64,000 nt of DNA from Siderastrea siderea (taxonomy: Eukaryota; Cnidaria; Anthozoa; Scleractinia; Rhizangiidae): assembly GCA_964030785.1 (NCBI GenBank), contig OZ034972.1, forward strand, positions 17,570,683-17,634,682, in the 5' to 3' direction. This document shows positions 44,185 through 55,475 of the stretch, one piece after another. Position numbers and translations under genes: made by a program. Within the stretch, counting starts at the first letter, position 1. The number at the start of each line of letters is the position of its first letter. The notes under the pieces were generated by a model, which saw nothing but the letters and a program-made list of their open reading frames with translations, searched no databases and was not told where the DNA came from.

Positions 44185-45767
44185 AAATAGGTCCATCCTC
44201 GGAGACCCAGGGGCAGATAGTCGGGGCAAGAGGCAGATAAAACGGGCGAAATCGGTGCGACAGAAGCCTGGTGCGAGCAAAAGTTTACAAGACGGCCGGG
44301 AACAGCCCCTGGGAGGAAACCTTTAACGGACTAGTTCAAGAGTTCATTTGCGTTCTTGCTTTTAATCATAGTTAATAAAAGAATCTGGTTATGAAGCTCA
44401 GCAAAGACTTTTGTTTTATGTTTTTGTTACCGTTTTTAGCCTTGACCATGCACAAACAACAATAGGTTTGAATTTTGCATGAGCAACGAACCAATAAAAA
44501 TGTCACTGTTAAGTTATTCAGCCATAGTGTGCGAACGTAAAACAAAAGATTGCGCACGGTCGTAGAACTTTCAACATAAATTGCAGCACCTTTGTTTTGG
44601 CCTTTGAAACTTGTAAGGTTTCATAACCAGTCCCTCGAGTAACTATGTTTTAATTGAACACAAATTTTGAGGCATTGTATTTTTTGTGCCCAATCAGCGA
44701 TCAGCTTATTTCACTGTTCGTTTGTGACGTCTTATACAGAATGGAACTTTGCTAAATGTTGTACCCAGATGTCATGTACTTGTGCGTACTGATAATTTTT
44801 GTGTCGCTCGTTCGATGGGCCTACCATTGGAGAAAGTTTTAGTAATATGCGGACCCAAAAAATCGAGAAATTCGGCAAGGGTAATCAAGGAAAAAGAAAA
44901 TAAGATTGAGGTATTGTGAAAAGTTCACACCTTAGGTGTGAACTTTTAGAAGTGTGCAGTTTGGAGCAAACGCAAGGACAAGTTTTGGATCGCACATAAA
45001 TCCTAACTGCATACTTCTAAAAGTTCACACCTAAGGTGTGAACTTTACACAGTACCTCGATCTGATTATCATTCTCATTGTTTTCTTTTTCCTTGAGTAC
45101 CCTTGCCAAATTTCTTGATTTCTCGGCTTTGTGGGTACCATTTTACTGAAACTTGTTCAATGGTAGGCCTATCGAACAAGTAAGATAGAAAGTGTATTTC
45201 AGTATGCACAAGTGCATGGGATTTAGCAAAGTTACACTTCTCACAATTCACAATTTATTCACAACAAAATTCACAAAAATACATACTATTTGATACAAAA
45301 ATTATTACATTAAATTACATCACACTCTGTATAAGACGTCACAAAAGGAACGGTGAAATAAGCTGATCGCTGATTGGGCACAAAAATACAATGGCACAAA
45401 ATCTGTGGTCAATCAGAAGCAAGAACGCAAATGGGCTCTTGAACTAGTCTGTTGAAGGTTTTCTCCCAAGGGCTCTTCCTGCCCGTCTTGTAAACTTCTG
45501 CTCACAACAGACTTCAAAGTGTTCCAGGTAAGAGAGGGGTCTAGGTTCAAAAACCCGACAAAGCTAGCAACATGACCCTACAAAATAAATGGTCAATTTG
45601 AGAAGACCTGAAGAGATCCAGATCTACTGACCCCTCAAAATTCCTTATTGTCCTTCTGCCTTTGTAAGTAATCTGGAACACTGGCTTCAGCTTGCACTGA
45701 TTTCTTGCGTTTAATCTGCCTCTCGCCCCGGTTATCTGCCCCTGGGTCTCCGAGGATGAAATAGGTC
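44185..45767. mobile_element. 1.57-kb palindromic foldback element with 9-bp TSD
   Basis: The element is 44194-45758, flanked by AAATAGGTC (44185-44193 and 45759-45767). Ends CATCCTCGGAGACCCAGGGG and its complement open arms of about 750 bp that run to a centre near 44975. There the inner arms AAAGTTCACACCTTAGGTGT and ACACCTAAGGTGTGAACTTT are themselves palindromic. Arms differ by scattered substitutions and small indels. No transposase is seen. It inserted 50 bp downstream of the donor of TRAP1 exon g. Confidence 0.88.
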
Positions 45768-46309
45768 AGACGTGCATGCTGACATTGTTTCATATTACTT
45801 TTGAACCTCCTCTTACTCATAAAGTTCAATCTTCCATCAGTTGACCAATTCCTACTTCTAGCTAACAGATTACCGTATGTTAATAACAGGGGTTTATCTC
45901 GTTTTGCAGTGTTTTTTATTTTTGCAGGACGATTTTTCACGATTATTTATCGGCAAATGTAACCTGCGATCAGGCTCTATTTTCGTTTCGCTTGGTGAAA
46001 CATTCAGGCGGGACGGGCGAAACGAAAAGTAGAGCCTGATACAATTCTTCTACGGAACGTCTGCCGCCCACTTTTTTGATTGATTGACATTCAACAAAAC
46101 AGCCAATCAAAATTTCTTCTGCTTGCACGATCCTCGGAATGCAAATTTCCCGTAACGGCAATTGGAGAGGTGTATTTTACAGGTCTTATTCCACAGGTCA
46201 CAACTACAGGTCACTGTGTTGCTGACATATAAACACATTGGATAGTGTCCCCTGCCATACTAGCTGATGTTTTAGACTGATTTAGGGCTAAGGGACACTG
46301 TTTAGCTTG

Positions 46310-46453
46310 TTAACCGGCCGTCGCCATATGGCGACCGCCAGTTTATAAAATGGACACGGTTTTTCTTGATGGCCAGGTGGCTTAACATACGAACAAAGTG
46401 CTGTAAAGCTTGTGGTATGGGCACTCAAGAGCGGTACTGACTTATATAAGATG
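46310..46453 (-). repeat. TTAACCGGCC-ended repeat, copy 2
   Basis: Inverted copy of 43030-43183. It lies within an insertion of about 295 bp that distinguishes the 45960-47648 element from its sister at 58221-59615. Confidence 0.8.
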
Positions 46454-46810
46454 CATAATATAGGCTACGATATATCTTCTAGGCACTAACACTCAAGTTT
46501 ACACGATTGCTAACTTGAAGGTTCCGGTATTGTACATGGTTGCTCTGTCTGAGCTGAGACTGAATGAAAATTCAAAACACGACGAGGTTGTCATGTACCA
46601 AAAGATGCTGCATGCTTGAATCCTTTCCCATTTCAGGTGGTATCCGGAAATATTCTCTTCGCATTTGTCACTGATTTTCTGCGTAAAAATCCTTGGGCAA
46701 TTAAGAGAAATACCTTGAGTTTCAGTCTTTAGAATAAAGATATAAATAAAACCGTTTATAAACAAACGAATCGGTGGAGTATTTTGTAATTTAATTTAGT
46801 TCCAGAAGTG

Positions 46811-46893
46811 ATAAATATTTACCCTGCGAACAGAGGCCCTTCGATATATATCTAGGAAGATCGAAGGGCCTCTGCTCGCAGGGTATAAATATT
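46811..46893. mobile_element. 65-bp hairpin micro-transposon with 9-bp TSD
   Basis: The insert 46820-46884 consists of ACCCTGCGAACAGAGGCCCT TCGAT, a ~12-bp loop and the inverse ATCGAAGGGCCTCTGCTCGC AGGGT. It is flanked by ATAAATATT (46811-46819 and 46885-46893). The sister element at 58221-59615 shows the uninterrupted site (AGTGATAGGTATTGGAGATT, read on its minus strand). Confidence 0.85.
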
Positions 46894-47670
46894 TGAGATT
46901 AGCAGCGAATTTTATCTCTATATTTTCTCTGATTTTAAAACGAAGAACATTTATTATAAAACTAGTCAGATCCTTTGATGTCAATGTCAGAGATCAATAA
47001 AACGACAGAAGTGTTACACACTGAATGAATAAACTGAAAATCGTTATTGCGACTTGATTGCGGCTCTCGCCAAACATCAGTTTACCGTTAAGTTTACCGA
47101 ATTATCGGTTGACTTGTTGATCATTCTTGGCGAAAGATACTTGTTCGTCTGCTGTTCGTTTTGTCTCGTAAAACGCGGAAACAACCACTACTCTGTTCAT
47201 ATTACCAATACTAGCTGAAAGCCATCAAATTAAAATTCCGAGACACGATGCGATAAAATGGAACTTCACTGTTGCTGTACTTCTCTGCTCCAGGTGAGAG
47301 ACAGCTTGCGTCAAACCGATCGCCATTCTCAGGAGAGAAAGAAATGGTGACAATTCTCCTAGAACGACGAGAATTTATTAGAGCAACCCATTTTACTTCG
47401 GCAGACTTGTTCCTTGCTTGTTCCTCGGCGATGGCGGTTGGATCGAAATTGTGAGCGAGTCTCGCGGACAATTTACCTCCGTTGACAGCTCTATTTTTAA
47501 AGGGCCAATCAGATTGCGAGATTCCCGCGGCCAAAATTTGGCTGCCTGCACAAGGTCCTGTGAGAGATTGTATCAGGCCCTATTTTAGCGAGCGACCAAC
47601 GTAAGAGAATACGAGAGCGATGCTAAAATTCGGCCTGATAGCAGGTTACGGCAAATGCGTACTTTGTCCC

Positions 47671-47731
<61 letters not shown>
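47671..47731. repeat. (TAA)n microsatellite
   Basis: About 20 uninterrupted TAA/AAT units just outside the right TSD of the preceding element. Confidence 0.95.
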
Positions 47732-47907
47732 CGTGAAAAGCAGTACTATGTAGTAATGTAGTTATTAAGGCCGCGGGTGACAAGCTGCTCATGAATAAAT
47801 TCGTTGTGTAGTCGATTCGACTAACTGGAAAGTCGATTTGCGAGACACTTAGAAAAAATCACACAAGAAGGCGAACAGGGAGGGTAGAAAAAGTGGTCGA
47901 ATCGACT

Positions 47908-48180
47908 CGCTTTAAGAACGAGGAAGGTTCGTGTTATCTTCTTGTCGTTCCGTGTGCAAATCCTTCAGATCGACAACACAAGCGAGGGAGAAGGTTCATT
48001 GCAATTTTCCTGTTTAGTGTCGCATCACGCTTTAAGAACGAGGAAGGTTCATGTTATCTTCTTGTCGTTCCGCGTGCAAATCCTTCAGGTCGACAACACA
48101 AGCGAGGAAGAAGGTTCATTACAATGTTCCTGTTTAGTGTCGCAGCAGTGACGCTTTAAGAACGAGAAAGGTCCATGTTT
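47908..48180. repeat. ~120-bp tandem repeat, 2.2 copies
   Basis: Copies start CGCTTTAAGAACGAGGAAGG at 47908 and 48028, with a partial third at 48152. The long open frames here (47893-48159) are produced by the repetition. Confidence 0.85.
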
Positions 48181-48257
48181 TGCGTTTCTTGTTATGTCTT
48201 ATTGTGTCATGCGCACATACTTGAAGAACTTTACGACCTGATTTCCTTTGAGTGGAA

Positions 48258-48312
48258 TCGACTTTTAGGAATACGAATCGACTCGAATCGAGTCGATTCG
48301 AGTCGATTCGTC
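48258..48312. repeat. CGATTCGAGT palindromic cluster
   Basis: Short self-complementary units (GAATCGACTCGAATCGAGTC GATTCG...) are concentrated here. Related GTCGATTCGAC motifs occur at 47811-47840 and 48445-48455. Confidence 0.7.
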
Positions 48313-48519
48313 AAAATTTTTCACCTCCCTGCGCATTTATTCGCGACCTGACTTCCGGTGTAAGTCGAGTTCCGCCAAACGGACTTCCGGTTAGTCGGAA
48401 GTCTTTGATCCTCGAGCTGACTCGAATCGTCTTTGCTTTAAGACGATTCGACTCAGTTTGGGTGTATTGGACATGAGTGAGTTTTCTCGTGAAGAAGACA
48501 ACACTTCTTGATTTTACCA

Positions 48520-49385
48520 CTCATTGATCAGTTAAAACCTCTTTTGTGTCACAACAGAAGCCGATTATGGGATTTCGAGTTTCATTGAAAGTTGTAAGCT
48601 TTTAAATGAGTAAAATCGTCCTTGTTTAGATTTGAATCCTTCAATATTCTGTTAAAAAGCCTGTTTGAAAAAAATGCTTCTGTTGTGACAATCAACAATA
48701 CACCTACATCTAGTTGTGTCAGTTCAGGAAATGCTATATCTGCGCTGTATTCTTGGACGCGAAATTGGTGGTTTTAGGGCTTCCAAAGGCTTATCGGATA
48801 AACACGAATGTTTAAGGTAAGATTATGCTAATCATGGAAATTAAATTGTAACAGCTATTGTTCACTGTCCAGAAAAGGACAATACGTTGCAATTTAGAGA
48901 TCGCAAAATCTTCAGGAGATTGAAGAATATAAGCGTTTCTGAACCTCTTATTTTAGCTTTAAGGAGTATTATTTTAGTTTTTGTTTTTTGTTGGACAACT
49001 TCTAAAATGTTTCTACTAACTTTTCAAAAAACGCAAAAAAAGAAACGGACTTCGACAGTAATTTTTATTCAAAAATGTTTGCCATTCACAAGATATCCGT
49101 TACATACGATTTAACGCACGTGCAATTATTGATTCAGAAACTGATGTTTTACTGAAGTGCTTATATTTCGCGCAATGTCGCTACCATTCGTCGCACTTCG
49201 ACCTAGCTTCTCGGTTCCTTCTGTGAGTACCGGAGAACGAATGACGTAAAACAAAAGAAACAAAAGACAGAAAACAATTCAACTCCAAAATAGAAGCAAA
49301 TTACAATGTCTTGCAAACAAAAGAAGGACAATGTGCTCCGGTACCTGAAGAAAGACCCAGCTTCTCTCACCCGCGGCCTTAATCG
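48520..49385. other. No gene recognised
   Basis: AT-rich sequence within the last, unfinished TRAP1 intron. The frame 48887-49114 has no recognisable feature. Confidence 0.35.
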
Positions 49386-49389
49386 TGAA

Positions 49390-49550
49390 ACACGTAAATT
49401 GCGATTAATAATCGTGCATCTTACATTTAATAGTCGTAAAATCCACGATTATTAACTACGTTTGACAGATTCTACAGTTAATAATCGTACATTGCCCGAT
49501 TATCAATCGCAAGTGACCGTCAATATAGTTATTAATCGCAAGTTGCTGAC
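49390..49550. repeat. Degenerate TTAATAATCGT repeat
   Basis: The motif (A/T)TTA(A/T)TAATCG(T/C) recurs about seven times in both orientations at 20-25 bp spacing. The short frame starting at 49462 runs through it. Confidence 0.6.
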
Positions 49551-49794
49551 CTCGGGTGAAAAGAGAATCGCAAAACAAATTTCACTTGACCGGCTGCCAT
49601 TGCAAAATAAAATTCAAACCCAAGCAGAACTCTTCATGGGGCTTGTTGTAGAAAAAAAACAACGAAAGTTAATTCTTGAAGTGACAAAGTCTCCTTAGAA
49701 ATTTAGTTTTACTTCGGTAAGTCGTTTAAGAATGATATTTTCCTTTTCCTTCTGTCTTCGACGAAGCACGCTGCGAGCGAGATCGAAAAGTCAT

Positions 49795-49977
49795 GAACAT
49801 TAGCCAACACCACGATAGATGCGAAGCGAGCGATTAAATTGACAACTTTCAAACGAAACGGAGCTCTTCAAGTCCTCCGATATAGGAAGGGAAATAACTA
49901 AACCGTGATCCGAAAGTTAAATTCATCTCACTCAAAAATTTCTTCGATATGGCGTTTTTTTTCATGCGAACAATCAA
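49795..49977 (+). repeat. Direct repeat flanking the composite region, left
   Basis: It shares with 57040-57215, in the same orientation, GATGC(G)AA(G)GAGCGAT, GAAACGG..CTCTTCAAG, ATCCGAAAGTTAAATTCAT and ATGCGAACAATCA (about 70% by eye). Confidence 0.65.
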
Positions 49978-50095
49978 CGGTCGTTTCTCTAACGGGTCGT
50001 TTCGCTAACGTCCAGTTCGCTAACGTCCTAAGTCGTTTCGCTAATGTATTAGGTCAGTTCGCTAACGTCTTATAGGTCGCTTCGCTAACGTCCTG
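49978..50095 (+). repeat. GTCGTTTCGCTAACG array (left)
   Basis: Seven units of (G)GTC(G/A)(T/G)TTCGCTAACG, partly as AGTTCGCTAACGTC. They are inverted relative to 56887-57001. Together they look like long terminal inverted repeats enclosing 50.1-56.9 kb. Confidence 0.8.
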
Positions 50096-50124
50096 AAGTC
50101 AGTTCCAGTTCTTGAAATAACGGG

Positions 50125-52862
50125 GTTTGCACGGGCGACCCTAAAACGAGGAATGGCGGAATGACGGAACGGCGGAACGGCGGAAAATCACCCCAAATCC
50201 TAAAACGCGGAATGGCGGAAAATCACCCCAAATCCTAAAACGCAGAATGGCGGAAAATCCTAAAACGCGGAATGGCGGAAAATCACCCCACATCCTAAAA
50301 CGCGGAACGGCGGAAAATCACCCATAATCCTAAAACGCGGAACGTTAAAAATTGGAGGAAGCTAATAAATCCCAGAAAGTAACGACCCTCCGAAAGTAAC
50401 GATGCCTCCGATAGTAGTGACCCCCAAATTGATTCAATGCTTATCATCTACAGATGACCGAAAGAATATAGACGGCAATGGCGTGATTTAAAGACATTGA
50501 TAAACAAGATATCTGTACACGCATACCCAGAGTTCACACATTCGTACTGCCAAAAATTCACGGTTTTTATGTAGTGGCATTATTTTCATTATGTTGACTG
50601 AAACTCCGAGTAAAGCAGAGTACGTAACGTATTTTAAATTAGGAGTCTATCTTTTTGTCGAGTGTAGAGAGGGACGAGGGTTTCATGTCGAGGGTCGAGG
50701 GTACCATGTCGAGGGTAACTTTGTTTTCCCACGAAAAATTAAACCGAATTTAACTAAAATAATTAAATATAATTAAAGGAAAAAAAAACAATTGATTTCT
50801 AAGCTTTGAGCTGCCCGTGTGTTTCATGCTTTCAATGGTGCCGACCACTTTAAAATTATCTTCAGTCTACGATCTTTTTAAATACGTAAAATATAGCCTT
50901 CCCCGATAACACAGGAGGCCGCAAATTAACACCGAAAAAAGGCTTTTTCACGATAAACTCAACCTTCATCTGGGCTCGCGAATGCCCTGAAGGACGCGAA
51001 GAACGATTTCTTTCCATTGCTTTCTTTCTACAAAAAGCTGCCATATTTACTTCAGCTTAGCAGCCTAGCATTTCCACGCTTTCTACCGCTGTTTCAAAAA
51101 TCTGTAGTCTCCTAAATGGATCTACATGACAGTTTTTAAAATACATCAGAAAGCGAATCGAAAGTCAGGCATCGTTCTTCAAAATAAAAGAACAGAAAGG
51201 TAATCCTGTTAGATTTTCATTCATTTTTTGCAAGCTAAATAGTTAAAGTATAGTTTTGTTACGTTTTAGCCTATCGTTCGATTCAATCGCTCGATATTTT
51301 CCTTTCATATTAATTGAATTACCAAAATTAATCCATTGCTTTTTTAGGCTTAGGTTACGAAACACAAAGCACTACATATATTAATTCCCGTTAAAGTTAG
51401 TGTTACGTTAAAGTTAGTGTTACGTTAATGTTAGCCTAGCATTATTTTTTATGACCTTTTAATGTTTTTTATGATTTATTATTGTAATTTTGGACTTTGT
51501 TTTAGTAGACGAAATAAGTCACGACTTATGAAACTGAATAAAAATATCAAAATATATTTTTGATTTTAGAACAAGTATTTAGCATTTTAGTATAAAAATA
51601 ACAAATCTTGATTAACGACTCGACTGATAAACGATTGAATGACTACAATAAAACAGTTAAATCGTTTATTTTTGACGCTGTGACTTTGAGATTATCCAAG
51701 TTACTGAGTAACCAATGTTTATGATAAACAATTAGATAAAAGAGAATCAGGAAGAGAAGTGCAATATCTGCAAATGTCTTCTGTTGTGTTTTACGGTAGT
51801 AAACTGTTGAAGGCGGGGGTGAAGTATGGGAATATGAAGTTAGTCACAATTCGCACTGTACAGGTGAGGGCTCGCGGGAAACCTTGCAGCTGAACATTAG
51901 CGCCATTTGGCTTAGCCTGACTGTTTTTTCGTCATTCTCGCAAAGTACACGAGCTTGAATAAAGCATATCTGACAAAGCCAATCCCGGCAACTGATGAGA
52001 CCCATGTGGAGGGTCGAAACCATGGTCTTGCCTGTACATATTGGCATATTTGAACACGCAGTCAATGGAATTGCTGACCGCAACAGGAGGAAAGATATCT
52101 AGCTCCTAGACACGAAACTCAGTTTCAAGAGGAGTTAGTCACACATATTTGACTGAAGCCGAGTTCAGCCATCTATTACACGTTGCATAGCTCTAAAGAA
52201 GTTACAACTTCAATTTCTTGACGATATGGGTCTATAGATCACACTCCGTGATGCGAAACCCTACATCCTGCAACAGAGTTTAAAGATAATATTAGCCGGG
52301 CCCGGCACTACAAACAAAGAAACTCGTCAAGTTGCGGTTAATATTTCGGATCCTTTATTGTCAGAAATTTAAGCACTAAAGGCTGAAAAACCTATCAAGT
52401 CCGTAAACGAGCCAAATTCAACAATCTAATATGCCAAGAGCGGCATTAGAAGTCGCTTTACCGACGATCAAAGGTCAAATATTACAAGCAGGCGTAGAGC
52501 CGTAGGAGTCCATCATACAAATAGCAGACATGACCTTTATACAGTAACAGTCCTTAAAATGCGACGCCTTAATTTTCACGGCTCTATTCAGTCTCCATTT
52601 AAAAATCCTCCAGACTTAACCCACTACAAAAATACAAGAAGCTAAATTGGTCGAAAGACCGAGTGATCTAAGGCGCGGCTTACAAAGACGTGAAGTAGGA
52701 GTCGTGCAGGCCTTCCCACACCTTTTTATATCTAGGATGTGGGGTGATTTTCCGCCATTCCGCGTTTTAGGATTTTCCGCCATTCCGCGTTTTAGGATTT
52801 GGGGTAATTTTCCGCCGTTCCGTCATTCCGCCATTCCTCGTTTTAGGGTCGCCCGTTTGCAC
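50125..52862 (-). mobile_element. 2.7-kb inverted-repeat element, copy 2 (inverted relative of 29312-31543)
   Basis: The element is 50133-52854, with GTTTGCAC on both sides (50125-50132 and 52855-52862, an 8-bp duplication). The core 50890-52735 is the reverse complement of 29490-31315 with very few differences by eye. This copy carries about 545 bp (roughly 50344-50890) absent from copy 1. That insert includes 'gaaagtaacga(c/t)..ctccgaaagtaacgat' repeats. The frames equivalent to those of copy 1 lie at 51844-52083 and 50862-51044. It lies inside the composite region bounded by GCTAACG arrays. Confidence 0.85.
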
Positions 52863-53067
52863 TGACCTGACGATGTTAGTGAGATGTTCTGAGACTAAGA
52901 CTAAAATAACGCCATGTTGTCTCCCACAATTCTAATCGGTCAGCGTAAAAGATGGACCTTGGACAGGATGGGTAACGTGGACTAAGGGCCAATTTCTTGT
53001 TGTTTACGAAAAACTTAGGCTTTTGAACGAAGATATAGACAGACTAAAACAAAACCAAAACTTCCTT

Positions 53068-53357
53068 AAAACTTCAATCTTTTTAATTTACAACATTTTT
53101 TCAAAAATCTATTTACAAAATGTACTTAGCACCATAATATAGTCACAAAATTTACCGAGAAATTTACAATTTTTTTTACAGAAGATCTTTTGAAAAAACG
53201 AGTTTAGCCCTATTCAAACTTTTTAATTAACAACAGTTTTTTCAAAAATCTATTTACAAAATGAACTTAGCACCATAATGTACACACATAATGTAGTTAC
53301 CGAGAAATTTACATTTTTTTTAAACAAAATCTTTTGAAAAAACGAGTTTGGCCTTAA
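53068..53357. repeat. ~141-bp tandem duplication
   Basis: Copies start near 53072 and 53213. They share AAAAATCTATTTACAAAATG, CTTAGCACCATAAT and TTTTGAAAAAACGAGTTT. Confidence 0.8.
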
Positions 53358-53401
53358 TCTATTTACAATATTTATTGTGGACGAGCTGGGCCGTTAAGAT
53401 G

Positions 53402-54231
53402 TCAGCATAGTTTTAGCAACTGTGCGGCGGTTTTTTCTCGATTGTCGTACTTATCCCAGCAGTCAAACAGCTTTCTTTGAATGTTTCGGTAACATTTACG
53501 TTGAATCCTTGACAGTTTACCATTTGAAACAAGCCTAATTGTTATGGCAGTCAGTCTGGCTTCTCTCTCCAAAAGTTCAATAAGTAAATAGAGTGGCAAG
53601 CCACTCTGTCCACCAGCTCGTCGATTAAGTGCAAGGTGCCAACCTTCTATGTCATTGTTGGTTCTCACGGGCTGCCGATACACGCTCCAGTCCTTTGGCG
53701 GGAATAGGGTACTCTCAATCCACTGGCGCTCTATGTAATTAACCAGATCTCGCAGGGGCTGGGCCTGAGCCTGAAGTCTGAGGCGCTGGAACATTGGTGG
53801 GATTTCGTGGTGGGGCAGGAAGGGCAGGGCCATCAGTTCCTTATGTATCGGTAGACAGTATCGTCGCTGGTGTATGCCACCTGAAGGCCGAGCTCTTGAA
53901 CCTTTAAAAAGAGAACAGGACCCGCGTAAGTAACGTGATAAAATAAATATGAATATAAAAACTATACCGATTTTGATTCTTCAAAGGCAATTTTTTTTAA
54001 GGGAAGAGAGAAAACTGAAGTGTTTATGTGACTAAGGTGTGCTGGATTCTATTCACGAAAAGAAACTAATGCTTATGAAAACGCCATTTCATAGACTAGT
54101 AACAGTGGGAATTTTAACTTACCAGTGTTGCAAATCCTGTGGTTCCACAAACCGCACCCATCACACTGAATGGCTTCCTGCCGCGTCGTGACCACTTGGT
54201 TACAGGTAATACAGTTTTCTGGCGAAGCCAT
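53402..54231 (-). CDS. Internally deleted MULE-transposase-type protein, two predicted exons
   Basis: Exon 1 (54231-54123) encodes MASPENCITCNQVVTTRQEA then IQCDGCGLWNHRICNTG. This is a C-x2-C-x12-C-x2-C-x4-H-x2-C zinc-binding pattern like the PHD/zinc finger that opens a family of invertebrate MULE-domain proteins. It ends at a good donor (GTAAGT). Exon 2 (53901-53402) follows TTTTTAAAG. The phases fit and the spliced frame stays open for 202 codons. It runs through ELMALPFLPHHEIPPMFQ, DWSVYRQPVRTNNDIEGWH and LALNRRAGG then LPLYLLIELLEREA, the C-terminal region of that family. The DDE catalytic core between the two parts is absent. About 25 codons at the start of exon 2 resemble the family in another frame (LGLQVAY), so a shift is likely there. 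It cannot be a working transposase. Expression is unknown. Confidence 0.55.
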
Positions 54232-55288
54232 GATTTTAGTAGTTTTCTGAGGTTTTTTTCCTGAAGGTTTTCGGTATAATTTGTGATGTTCTAATGAACG
54301 AATGACGAGAAGAAAAAAATTGGGCCTTTTATAGTTAGACCCATACTTGTAAAGGATCGAAATTGGAGCCATTTGATTGGTTAATGCTAATTTTGTTTAC
54401 TACGCTTTGTTAAAATAACAAACAATGGGCTATTCTAAAAAATTAAGAACAACGCTTCAACCTTTTGGCGCAACGGTTTTTTAACCTTTTCCCTTATAGT
54501 TTTTGCTCTCTTCAGACCCCTATTTCTGTCTAGAATTCAAACCTAGCTGTATGAACCTCAGGAAAACTTTTAGTAACGTAACTTTCTTGGCGCGAAGAGA
54601 GTATGTCTGAGTCCAAGCCGGAAAAAAAATCACACCTCCTTTACTTCTTGCCGCACGAGAGACGCTAATAAGTCTTATTGTTTTAAAATATCACAAGTGC
54701 ACACAATGGATGGAGTCTCTCAGTAATCATTTTATTCTGCACTTCTAGCGTCCCGCGAAGATAGGTGAAAAAATTCTCGTGTATGATTTTGTTTCAGCTT
54801 TGCGCGCGCGCAGTTGTAAACAACTTAATAAAAAGTTGCGTGAAGTCTGGATCAAACTACACGCGAGGTACTGGAGAAGAAGTTTTTGAATGACTTGATG
54901 GATCGAAATCGCAGCCATTTGACTGGTGAATGCTAATGTCGTTTACTATCCTTTGTTAATTGAAGGACTTGATACCCATCATTGACATTATTAAACAATG
55001 TGCTTTCGAATTATATAATTAATGCAAAAAGTCTCACCTCTTTCACTAAAAGCCGCGCGAGCGACGCTGAGTCACAAGTGTAATTTTTAAAGCGCATTTA
55101 ATTGACTTTTAGCGTCTTGGAGAAATTAATAAATTGCGACACGAGCGAACCTTGTCAAAGAGGGTTTATAGAATAAAAGTTTTTACCAACCTCTTCCAAT
55201 TTCGTGTAATAATTTAGCAAAGCCTTGCGCGCACGCGTAGTCTGGAGCGAGTTCCAAAAAACATGTCACATCACTCGCACGTATACTT

Positions 55289-55475
55289 AACAAATTGACG
55301 TCAGTTTTTTATGCGTCTGTCCTCTTATTGATGATAAATTTCGTCATAACATTGTCAAAGTGTTGTAGATCCACGAGCCGCAGGCGAGTGGATCTACAAC
55401 AAACTTTGACAATGTTATGACGAAATTTATCATCAATAAGAGGACAGACGCATAAAAAACTGACGTCAATTTGTT
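55289..55475. repeat. 187-bp hairpin H1
   Basis: Arms AACAAATTGACGTCAG...GTTGTAGATCCACGAGCCG and their complement are nearly perfect over about 88 bp, with almost no loop (GCAGGC). The arms include TTATTGATGATAAATTTCGT and CATAACATTGTCAAAG. Confidence 0.92.

Larger units (their letters stand above)
45951..47657 (+). mobile_element. 1.69-kb TAACCTGCGAT-ended element, copy 1, 9-bp TSD
   Basis: The element is 45960-47648, flanked by CGGCAAATG (45951-45959 and 47649-47657). The left end TAACCTGCGATCAGGC and right end GCCTGATAGCAGGTTA are inverted copies. The interior carries frames shared with copy 2: around 45970-46161 (QAEEILIGCFVECQSIKKVG) and 47211-47534 (RRIVTISFSPENG.RFDASC). Their function is unknown to me. 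It carries two later insertions: about 295 bp at 46167-46461 and a 65-bp hairpin at 46820-46884. Confidence 0.85.

Noticed and set aside
47893..48159. Overlapping open frames of 69-88 codons
   Set aside because: They arise from a 120-bp tandem repeat (a multiple of three), which keeps any frame open.
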